Shown here in pieces: positions 1 to 6,119 of a stretch of 64,000 nt of DNA; positions within the stretch are counted from its first letter, which is position 1; each line of letters begins with the position of its first letter. The translations under genes and the position numbers were made by a program. Source of the DNA: a bacterium (lineage in GTDB: Bacteria > Oederibacteriota > JAAXVQ01 > JAUVAV01); contig JAIORK010000008.1 in NCBI GenBank assembly GCA_021108215.1, forward strand, positions 62,001 to 126,000. The letters run 5' to 3'. Below the pieces are notes generated by a model. The model saw only the letters and a list, made by a program, of their open reading frames with translations, made no database searches and was not told the origin of the DNA.

Positions 1-897
1 TTTCCGAAAATGACGACCGATTTAGCAACGCTTCCATTATCAGATAACAGTCAAATGGCGATCATTGAATACGAAGGGATTACCAAAGCATATTCTTTAG
101 ACTATGTCATTCATCATCACATTATAAATGATAAGTTTGACGACAAAATAGTTGCGCTTACTTATTGTGCTATGTGTCGGAGTATTATTCCTTTTGACGT
201 TACAGAAATAGGACCGCTATTCGTTGCTTCTTTCAAAAATGCCAATATGATTGTGGCAGATAGAAAAACAGGAACGTTCTTTCAACAAGTGACATTTAAT
301 TCGATTATTGGGAAATTATATCCCTACTCGCTAAAGATGATTATGTTTCAAATTTTACCTTGGCAAGCAGTAAAAAAATTAAACCCTGTGCCGCAAGTTG
401 CGGTGATAACTAAAAATGACCTCAGACCTTTTAGACTTCCAATGCCCGGTGTTTGGAAAAAAGTAATGTCATCAGAACTAACACCGGGTCTTTCAACTAT
501 AGATAAGACGTTTCCATCAAAAATACGTGTTATTGGCATCAGTGACGCGTCAATGAACACAAAGATAGTTTATTTGAAATCAGAAATACTCCAACAAGGC
601 GTTGTAAGAAATGATGAATTGGGTATCACCCTTATTTCTATGGGTGACACTATCAATGGCTATAAAAACACTGTGGTTTCGGAAACAATTAACTTAAGAC
701 TTAAGGACGGACAAATAATTGAGGATAGTATAAGCGGGACCCACTGGGATATTACAGCGAAATATCTTAATGGAACGATTAAGCATAATCTGGAAAAAAT
801 TGCGAGCTCGGATGAATACTGGTTTTCCTGGAAGAAATTTCACCCGGAAAGCAAATTAGTAAGAATAAGCAACAGCGAAAGTACAACACGTATGTAG
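1..897 (+). CDS. DUF3179-family protein, 5'-truncated by the window edge
   Basis: The frame is open from base 1, with an in-frame ATG at 10. The reading resembles the DUF3179 family: a segment like AYSLDYVIHHHIIND is followed by a Cys-x2-Cys motif in TYCAMCRSIIPFD, which corresponds to the family's TYCPLCGSA.FD signature. The two cysteines may bind metal or heme, but the biochemical role of the family is not established. Family members usually have more sequence before this point, including a signal or anchor, so the true start probably lies upstream of the window. No co-transcribed partner is evident; a 72-base gap separates it from the next gene. Confidence 0.6.
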   Translation, partial: FPKMTTDLATLPLSDNSQMAIIEYEGITKAYSLDYVIHHHIINDKFDDKIVALTYCAMCRSIIPFDVTEIGPLFVASFKNANMIVADRKTGTFFQQVTFNSIIGKLYPYSLKMIMFQILPWQAVKKLNPVPQVAVITKNDLRPFRLPMPGVWKKVMSSELTPGLSTIDKTFPSKIRVIGISDASMNTKIVYLKSEILQQGVVRNDELGITLISMGDTINGYKNTVVSETINLRLKDGQIIEDSISGTHWDITAKYLNGTIKHNLEKIASSDEYWFSWKKFHPESKLVRISNSESTTRM

Positions 898-969
898 TGG
901 GGGGCGTAGTTCGGTAATGACGTTTGATGCCGGAATTTAAATATTCAAATAAATTATCAATGAGGTATT

Positions 970-1551
970 ATGAAAAAAATAGTATTGCTATTTGCATGCT
1001 TGATCATTTTTATTTTCCCAAAGGAGGCGGAAGTGTCGCAAATTCATATTGAGGAAGTTGATGCGGTTCCTTTGGGGGAATATATCCAGGAAAGGGTATC
1101 GGAAGATACGCATATTCTTCTGGTCAAGGGTTCAATTAAAAGTGAACTGTTCAAGGATGTGACATTCCCGAAAGAGACGCATTACCAGAAGGGAAAAGAG
1201 ACTGGCTATCAGGAATTTGTATTTCAATATCAGGTTGAAGCCGTGATCCGATCTGATAAGTTCAAAGCCAAGGATGTGTTTTGGGTTTGGAAAGAGCCTG
1301 CCTATACATATGATGACATGAAACGATATCATGAAGAAGGTATGCTGGGATCGCCAATTGTTTTGGAAGAAAAACCGAACTATCCCATCAAGGGTGACCG
1401 GTTGATTGTGTTTATTACCAACTCGGAATTGGAAAATAAGGCATGCCCGGAAACGTATATAATCAATAAAAAAGAGGGTATGGGTGCTTCTGAGGAAATC
1501 ACAAACTTGTTGGGAAAGAAGCTGAAAGTATGGTGGCAATTCTGGTTGTAG
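970..1551 (+). CDS. hypothetical exported protein
   Basis: A 193-residue protein starts at ATG 970 behind a GAGGT ribosome-binding site. Residues 1-22 are a Lys-Lys start plus a hydrophobic stretch (IVLLFACLIIFIF), a likely signal peptide. There is no lipobox. The mature part is mixed charged and aromatic with no motif I recognise. The last codons (Trp-Leu-stop) lie inside a 38-bp perfect palindrome, so a repeat insertion may have set the present C-terminus. Function unknown. Confidence 0.6.
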   Translation: MKKIVLLFACLIIFIFPKEAEVSQIHIEEVDAVPLGEYIQERVSEDTHILLVKGSIKSELFKDVTFPKETHYQKGKETGYQEFVFQYQVEAVIRSDKFKAKDVFWVWKEPAYTYDDMKRYHEEGMLGSPIVLEEKPNYPIKGDRLIVFITNSELENKACPETYIINKKEGMGASEEITNLLGKKLKVWWQFWL

Positions 1552-1580
1552 AGACGTTGCATGCAACGTCTCTACAACCA
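1543..1580. repeat. 38-bp perfect palindrome, GTAGAGACGTTGCA family (REP-like)
   Basis: The left arm TGGTTGTAGAGACGTTGCA is followed immediately by its exact reverse complement. The 28-bp core begins GTAG and ends CTAC. It supplies the TAG stop of the preceding gene at 1549-1551. The core recurs at 3541-3568, and half-sites recur inside the adjacent transposase gene. Confidence 0.9.
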
Positions 1581-1698
1581 ATGTTGCGCATGTTCGCATC
1601 CATGACAAAAACCCCAAAAAACATAATTTGGTTTGCAAGAAATATCACCCTTTTGTGTCTAAACCTATGAAAAGCAAATAGACCCAAGGGGGTGTTGT

Positions 1699-2163
1699 AT
1701 GTCTGAAATGGAGCGCTACAAAAACAAATACCGTGTCGGAACAATCCGCTTGAAGGATTGGGATTATTCATCAAATGGATGTTATTTTGTCACGATCTGC
1801 ACAAAAAACCAGGAACCGTTTTTTGGTGATTGGGTTGATGGCAGATTGGTTTTAAAGGATGTTGGGAAAATCGCGGAATGTTATTGGCGGGAAATTCCTG
1901 TGCATTTTCCGTGCGTGAAATTGGATGCGTTTGTGGTTATGCCGAATCATGTGCACGGGATTATTAATATTGAAAAACCGGTAGGTGGCAATGTAGAGAC
2001 GTTGCATTGCGTCGGTAGAGACGTTGCCGGACATTGTAGAGATGTTGCGATTGTAAATCGTAGAGACGTTGCATGGCAATCCCGGTTTTATGAGAAAATC
2101 ATCCGGGGTGAAAGGGATTTTCACCACATCCGTCAATACATCATGAATAATCCGGGGAATTAG
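1699..2163 (+). CDS. REP-associated tyrosine transposase (Y1/HUH), internally degraded
   Basis: This 154-residue protein has the RAYT pattern: an N-terminal KYRVGTIRLKDWDY, then YFVTICTKNQEPFFG, then the HUH metal-binding motif in MPNHVHGII. The C-terminal SRFYEKIIRGERDFHHIRQY contains the candidate nucleophilic tyrosine. RAYTs nick and join single-stranded REP hairpins. Here the central helix region expected between HUH and tyrosine is replaced by roughly 28 residues encoded by four in-frame half-palindromes (1993-2072), giving repeated GRDVA-like text. The protein is therefore shorter than usual RAYTs and may be inactive, although the frame is intact. It starts at ATG 1699 behind AAGGGGGTG. 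Confidence 0.8.
   Translation: MSEMERYKNKYRVGTIRLKDWDYSSNGCYFVTICTKNQEPFFGDWVDGRLVLKDVGKIAECYWREIPVHFPCVKLDAFVVMPNHVHGIINIEKPVGGNVETLHCVGRDVAGHCRDVAIVNRRDVAWQSRFYEKIIRGERDFHHIRQYIMNNPGN
1993..2072 (+). repeat. four direct half-palindromes inside the transposase gene
   Basis: GTAGAGACGTTGC begins at 1993, 2015 and 2060, and a one-mismatch copy (GTAGAGATGTTGC) begins at 2036. Spacing is 21-24 bp. They are half-sites of the palindrome at 1543-1580, all in one orientation and without a frame break. Confidence 0.9.
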
Positions 2164-2224
2164 CGGAATGACGGGAACCGGTCGCACCCAACGGAAAAAA
2201 AACGCTTTTTTGGGGCTTTTTGGC

Positions 2225-2253
2225 TTGACAGACGGGCCTGAATTGGGTAAATT
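2225..2253 (+). promoter_or_regulatory. sigma70-type promoter for rplM-rpsI
   Basis: TTGACA (2225-2230) and TAAATT (2248-2253) are separated by 17 bp. Transcription would start about 2260, giving a leader of about 40 nt before rplM. Confidence 0.65.
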
Positions 2254-2301
2254 AGCGACCTTGTTATTTATGATTTTGTAGGAAATGAAGGAGGATTTAC
2301 T

Positions 2302-2730
2302 ATGTCTACGCCTTTTCCCAAAACCGGAAAGGTGGAACGCAAATGGTTTTTAATCGACCTGGAGGGTAAAATACTGGGTCGTGCTGCTACGCGTGTGGCC
2401 ATAATTTTAAAGGGGAAACACAAAGCCATTTATACACCGCACCTGGATACCGGCGATCATGTTGTTGTGATCAATGCCGAGAAAATCAGATTGACCGGAA
2501 GAAAGCTTGAAAAAAAACTTAATTTTAGACATTCCGGATGGCCGGGCGGCGCGAAGTTCACACCTTATTCTGAGATGATGGCGAAAAAACCGGAAGAGGT
2601 TTTTAAGCTGGCTGTGAAAGGCATGCTGCCGAAAAATACGTTGGGCCGCAATATGCTTAAAAAACTTAAAATTTACAAGGGCGACAAGCATGAACAGATT
2701 GCACAACAGCCCCAGAAAATGGAGATTTAA
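2302..2730 (+). CDS. rplM: 50S ribosomal protein L13
   Basis: A 142-residue protein of the standard L13 length. Recognisable segments are KWFLIDLEGKILGRAATRVA near the N-terminus, GDHVVVINAEKIRLTG, and the C-terminal MLPKNTLGRNMLKKLKIYKG. L13 is an early-assembly large-subunit protein that binds 23S rRNA. The start is ATG 2302 behind AAGGAGG. It is followed after 3 bases by rpsI, the usual bacterial pair, and both share the upstream promoter and downstream terminator. Confidence 0.97.
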   Translation: MSTPFPKTGKVERKWFLIDLEGKILGRAATRVAIILKGKHKAIYTPHLDTGDHVVVINAEKIRLTGRKLEKKLNFRHSGWPGGAKFTPYSEMMAKKPEEVFKLAVKGMLPKNTLGRNMLKKLKIYKGDKHEQIAQQPQKMEI

Positions 2731-2733
2731 CGT

Positions 2734-3162
2734 ATGACGGAAACAAGTACACCCACCCCGCCGGTTGAACAGGCGGCAGTAGAATTTTTGGGAACCGGCC
2801 GCCGGAAATGTTCAGTGGCACGTGTTCGTTTGAAACCAGGCCAGGGAAATATTTTTATTAACCATCGTCCGGCGGAAGAATATTTTTCACGCCTGGTTCA
2901 CCGCACACGTATTCGTCAGCCGCTGGAAGCGACTGCGACTGCCAACAAATTTGATGTTCATGTGAATGTGCATGGTGGCGGCTCGACAGGTCAAGCCGGC
3001 GCTATTTTACATGGCGTGGCTCGTGCCTTGATTAAGGCGGATGCGGATATGAGAAGTACGCTTTCCAAAGCCGGTTTTTTAACCCGTGATTCCCGGATGG
3101 TTGAGCGTAAGAAATACGGCCAGCCCGGCGCGCGTAAACGCTTCCAGTTTTCCAAGCGTTAA
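2734..3162 (+). CDS. rpsI: 30S ribosomal protein S9
   Basis: A 142-residue S9 with [31 protein letters not shown] and the C-terminal [15 protein letters not shown] whose basic tail reaches the P-site tRNA. It is about a dozen residues longer than many S9 proteins because of a Thr/Pro-rich N-terminal extension ([12 protein letters not shown]). It abuts rplM and ends just before a strong terminator. Confidence 0.97.
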   Translation: MTETSTPTPPVEQAAVEFLGTGRRKCSVARVRLKPGQGNIFINHRPAEEYFSRLVHRTRIRQPLEATATANKFDVHVNVHGGGSTGQAGAILHGVARALIKADADMRSTLSKAGFLTRDSRMVERKKYGQPGARKRFQFSKR

Positions 3163-3180
3163 TTTTTATCAGGTTATCCA

Positions 3181-3210
3181 GGGCGTTTCCTTCGGGAAAC
3201 GCCCTTTTTT
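3181..3210 (+). terminator. rho-independent terminator of rplM-rpsI
   Basis: A 10-bp perfect stem GGGCGTTTCC/GGAAACGCCC closes on a TTCG tetraloop and is followed by six T. Confidence 0.95.
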
Positions 3211-3667
3211 ATTGTGTTTAAAATAAAGGCTTGATCCACAGATTACTCCCTACTCTCTGATATTAAAGCATTTGATTCGTAGGACCGGCAGATTTCGCAG
3301 ATGAGATCCAAAGGATAAAACCTTAAAGAAAATATTTTTAAAGTTTTTAAAAATCCGTGTAATCTGCGTAATCGGTGGATGAGATTTTGACTTTATTTGG
3401 ACAAATCAGTTAAAATATTATGGTATAAATCTAAAAAAACCTCTGCGTCCTCAGCGTCTCAGCGGTGATAGATGTTTGTACGGGTGGCTGAACCTGTTGA
3501 ATCTTTTTTTCCCACATATTGTATGTATTGTGCCCCGCCCGTAGAGACGTTGCATGCAACGTCTCTACAACCACCTATATCCTAATTAATCCCGCATCGT
3601 TTAAACATCAAACTCTGGAAATTCCTGGAAAACCCTGTGAAAAAAGTGGGGAGATTTATTTTATGTG
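3211..3667. other. gene-free stretch of dispersed-repeat fragments
   Basis: No coding frame is credible. It carries fragments typical of dispersed environmental repeats: CCACAGATTAC near 3235, CAGATTTCGCAGATGAG near 3290, GTAATCTGCGTAATCGGTGG near 3360 (an inverted counterpart of the first), and CTCAGCGTCTCAGCGGT near 3450. One 28-bp palindrome (3541-3568) lies inside. Confidence 0.6.
3541..3568. repeat. 28-bp perfect palindrome, GTAGAGACGTTGCA family
   Basis: GTAGAGACGTTGCA is followed by its exact reverse complement. This is the same core as 1543-1580. Flanks are unlike those of the first copy on the left, but ACAACC continues on the right. Confidence 0.92.
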
Positions 3668-3696
3668 TTGACAAAATGGGGAGATAGGGGTAAATT
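3668..3696 (+). promoter_or_regulatory. promoter of the dcw operon
   Basis: TTGACA (3668-3673), a 17-bp spacer and TAAATT (3691-3696) mirror the rplM promoter exactly. A start near 3703 would put the MraZ repeats in the early transcribed region. Confidence 0.7.
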
Positions 3697-3706
3697 ATCC
3701 CATGAT

Positions 3707-3736
3707 GTGGGGAAAAGTGGTGGAAAGTGGGGAAAA
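3707..3736 (+). promoter_or_regulatory. MraZ operator: three 10-bp direct repeats
   Basis: GTGGGGAAAA, GTGGTGGAAA and GTGGGGAAAA sit at 3707, 3717 and 3727, in perfect 10-bp phase. Known MraZ boxes are tandem GTGG/TGGG-type repeats upstream of mraZ, so autoregulation is the likely role. The last repeat also lies where the ribosome-binding site would be, so repressor and ribosome could compete. Confidence 0.75.
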
Positions 3737-3739
3737 CAT

Positions 3740-4177
3740 ATGTTCCTAGGAACGTATACACATACAGTCGATGAGAAAGGCCGTTTATCCATACCCTCGC
3801 GTTTTCGGGATGTGCTGTCGGAAAAGCAGCTGCCGGAAAAAGTGATTGTTACGCAGGGGTTGGATGCCTGTCTTGTGGGATATCCAGTCAATGAATGGAA
3901 AATTTTCCAGGAAAAAATAGTGAACCGGCCCATGAATAAAAGTGATGACCGGTATTTTATACGGCGTCTTCTGGCAGGTGCGACTGAATGCACCCTGGAC
4001 AAACAAGGCCGTATTATGCTGCCGGCTGCGCTGCGGAATTATGCGGGTGTCACCCGTGAAGCGGTGGTGGTGGGTGTTTCCAATCGTATAGAAATTTGGT
4101 CGCCCGAACGTTGGGAAAAATATTTGCATGATGGTAAATCGCTGGAAGAAATTGCGGAGCAGATAGAAGATTTGTAG
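3740..4177 (+). CDS. mraZ: transcriptional regulator MraZ
   Basis: The 145-residue protein has two AbrB-like swapped-hairpin halves: FLGTYTHTVDEKGRLSIPSRF at the N-terminus and TECTLDKQGRIMLPAALRNY near residue 80. MraZ is the DNA-binding regulator at the head of dcw clusters. An upstream in-frame ATG at 3665 would add 25 low-complexity residues and lies before the promoter spacer; ATG 3740 gives the canonical MFLG start and directly follows the operator repeats. Its TAG stop (4175-4177) lies within a 30-bp palindrome. Confidence 0.95.
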   Translation: MFLGTYTHTVDEKGRLSIPSRFRDVLSEKQLPEKVIVTQGLDACLVGYPVNEWKIFQEKIVNRPMNKSDDRYFIRRLLAGATECTLDKQGRIMLPAALRNYAGVTREAVVVGVSNRIEIWSPERWEKYLHDGKSLEEIAEQIEDL

Positions 4178-4202
4178 GGGCACGGCGCGCCGTGCCCCTA
4201 CA
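4173..4202. repeat. 30-bp perfect palindrome, GTAGGGGCACGGCG family
   Basis: TGTAGGGGCACGGCG is followed by its exact reverse complement. It has the same 28-bp GTAG...CTAC format as the other palindromes but a different core. It overlaps the mraZ stop codon and fills half the gap before the STAS gene. Confidence 0.9.
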
Positions 4203-4236
4203 GCATTGAATCAAAAAGAGAGGAGGTGATTGGAAG

Positions 4237-4593
4237 GTGAGTATCAAACTTTTGAACGAGGAAGATGTCGCGGTGATTGGTTTGCTGGGTGACATTGATA
4301 TGCAGGAGGTTGTTAACATTCGCAACACCATTGCCTCTGTTTTGGACAGCGGCTGCAATCAACTCGTTTTGGATTTGTCACGGGTGCAACATATCAATGC
4401 CACCGGCATGGGTATTTTAACCGAAAGTCTCCGCCGCATTCGACATTTACAGGGTGATATGAAATTAGCCGGCGTGAATCCCTACGTGGAAAACATTTTT
4501 GAATTGACCGGCATAAAACGCTTTTTTGAAATTCACGCAACCCGTGGGGATGCAGTAAAAAGTTTTAAACGCTATAAATACGCTGCCGCATGA
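4237..4593 (+). CDS. STAS-domain protein (anti-sigma factor antagonist-like)
   Basis: A 118-residue single STAS domain starts at GTG 4237, behind AGGAGGTGAT. The signature loop reads LDLSRVQHINATGMGILTES, where SpoIIAA-type proteins have D-S-S-G-L-G; here it is N-A-T-G-M-G, so Thr replaces the phosphorylatable Ser and Asn replaces Asp. The family binds anti-sigma kinases or acts as a phospho-switch, and other STAS proteins link to envelope lipid transport. No kinase or sigma gene is nearby. The gene overlaps rsmH by ATGA, so it is translationally coupled into the dcw operon, which is not the usual order. Confidence 0.88.
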   Translation: MSIKLLNEEDVAVIGLLGDIDMQEVVNIRNTIASVLDSGCNQLVLDLSRVQHINATGMGILTESLRRIRHLQGDMKLAGVNPYVENIFELTGIKRFFEIHATRGDAVKSFKRYKYAAA

Positions 4594-5468
4594 CAGAGCA
4601 TAAAACCGTGATGCTGCAAGAGGCCGTCCAGTGGTTGGCACCGAAGGGTGACGGCTGGTGGGCTGATTGTACAGTAGGCGGCGGTGGACATACTGAGGCA
4701 CTCTTGGCGGCAACCGCACCCCATGGTCGGGTCCTCGGCCTGGACCAGGATGAAGCGGCCTTGGACCGTGCGCAGGAAAGGCTGGCATCCTATGGGTCGC
4801 GGCTGGTGCTGGTCCGGAATAATTTTCGTAATCTGGTGGCAGTTGCCGGGGAAATGAAAATTACAGGATTTTCAGGAGTGCTGATGGACTTGGGCGTTTC
4901 TTCTTTCCAGATCGACACTGCGACACGCGGATTTTCCTTTCTCCAACCCGGCCCTCTGGATATGCGCATGGATCAACGGCATGGCGTCACGGCAGCCGAT
5001 ATCGTCAATCATGCCGATGAAAAAGAACTGGCAGACATTTTTTATCGCCTCGGCGAGGAGCGGCGCTCCCGGCAGTTGGCACATCTGGTGGTTAAGAATC
5101 GGCCGCTGCAAAGCACGGATGAACTGGCCGCATTGGCCCGAAGAGCGGTCGGGCGGTCGGGGAAAATTCATCCGGCGACCCGGGCATTTCAAGCGCTGCG
5201 GATTGCGGTAAATGAGGAACTGGATAGTCTGCGCGAGGTGCTTGCAGCAGCTTCGCAGACAATGTGCCTGGGAGGACGGATGGTTGTGATCAGCTTTCAT
5301 TCTTTGGAGGACCGGATCGTCAAAGAGACATTTCGCCTCAGCGGCTGGGAGCGGCTCACCAAGCATGTCATTCGGCCGAGTGAGGCGGAAACTGCCGGGA
5401 ATTCACGTGCACGCAGTGCGCGTTTGCGTGCTGCGATATGGCAGGGAGGGGATCAAAATGACCGGTAG
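4590..5468 (+). CDS. rsmH: 16S rRNA (cytosine1402-N4)-methyltransferase
   Basis: A 292-residue RsmH/MraW. It begins MTEHKTVMLQEAVQWL, with the SAM-binding loop DCTVGGGGHTEALL, then GLDQDEAAL, LMDLGVSSFQID and the C-terminal VVISFHSLEDRIVK. It methylates C1402 in the decoding centre of 16S rRNA. It overlaps the STAS gene by 4 bases and ftsL by 11 bases. Confidence 0.97.
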   Translation: MTEHKTVMLQEAVQWLAPKGDGWWADCTVGGGGHTEALLAATAPHGRVLGLDQDEAALDRAQERLASYGSRLVLVRNNFRNLVAVAGEMKITGFSGVLMDLGVSSFQIDTATRGFSFLQPGPLDMRMDQRHGVTAADIVNHADEKELADIFYRLGEERRSRQLAHLVVKNRPLQSTDELAALARRAVGRSGKIHPATRAFQALRIAVNEELDSLREVLAAASQTMCLGGRMVVISFHSLEDRIVKETFRLSGWERLTKHVIRPSEAETAGNSRARSARLRAAIWQGGDQNDR

Positions 5469-6027
5469 AACACTTACCGGAGAGCTGGACCGCGAGTTTA
5501 TTACGATCTATTTTCTCCAGGAGGAGAAAGAAAAACGCCGTCTGGCGGTTCGCCGTCTTTCATTGGTTCTCGGGGTTATCTTTTTTTTGTTTGCGATTAT
5601 CGGACTTCGCGTTTGGCAGCAAATGCAGGTGGTGAAGCTGGGGTACGAAATAAACCAGTACCGGCAGCAGTATCATCAACTGTTGGATGAAAACCGGATT
5701 CTGTTGAGCCGGCGCAATGCTTTGGCCAGCATGGAAAGAATTGAGACAATTGCCCGCGAGGCATTTGGACTGGAAATGCCCCAATCGCAGCAATTGATTT
5801 TTCTGGTGGACCCGGCTGCCAAGCCCGAGGGTATCGGCGGTTGGTTTTCAAAGGACGGTTTTTGGGGACGCTGGTTTAATATGTTAACCACGAATTCCCC
5901 GGGTTTTAAACCGGGGATGAAGTGGAATAGTAATAATGATCTTTTACAGATCATATCCAAATCTTCGCTCTCTTGCCCGGCGAATGCCGGGTACCGGGTT
6001 AGAGCGGGGAAATTGAAAAAGACTTAG
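5458..6027 (+). CDS. ftsL: cell division protein FtsL-like, with a repeat-derived tail
   Basis: The 189-residue protein lies at the ftsL position between rsmH and ftsI. A short cytoplasmic segment is followed by a transmembrane helix (about 38-55, VLGVIFFLFAIIGLRVW) and a periplasmic coiled coil (about 60-100, INQYRQQYHQLLDENRILL). FtsL forms the FtsQLB divisome complex. ATG 5458 is chosen over an upstream start at 5365 that would run through rsmH. The last 60-70 residues are atypical: they include a GC-rich hairpin (5896-5917) and a CCCGGC-GAAT-GCCGGG repeat (5976-5991), coding CPANAGYR. FtsLs are usually nearer 100-120 residues, so the tail is probably acquired. Confidence 0.8.
   Translation: MTGRTLTGELDREFITIYFLQEEKEKRRLAVRRLSLVLGVIFFLFAIIGLRVWQQMQVVKLGYEINQYRQQYHQLLDENRILLSRRNALASMERIETIAREAFGLEMPQSQQLIFLVDPAAKPEGIGGWFSKDGFWGRWFNMLTTNSPGFKPGMKWNSNNDLLQIISKSSLSCPANAGYRVRAGKLKKT
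5976..5991. repeat. CCCGGCGAATGCCGGG repeat inside ftsL
   Basis: The 6-bp arms CCCGGC and GCCGGG flank GAAT. The same element, preceded by TTGCCCGG-like text, recurs at 32587-32602 and, with T/A ends, at 27890-27905. Confidence 0.8.
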
Positions 6028-6119
6028 AACAAGTCACATTTTGAAAATGAGGCATTTTATGGAACGATTATCACGATTCAGGCAATGCACCATGACGGGT
6101 TGCCTGACGGGGGCGAGAG

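Noticed and set aside
3665-3739. Upstream start that would extend MraZ by 25 residues
   Set aside because: It lies at the -35 region and would translate the operator repeats; ATG 3740 gives the canonical MFLG start.
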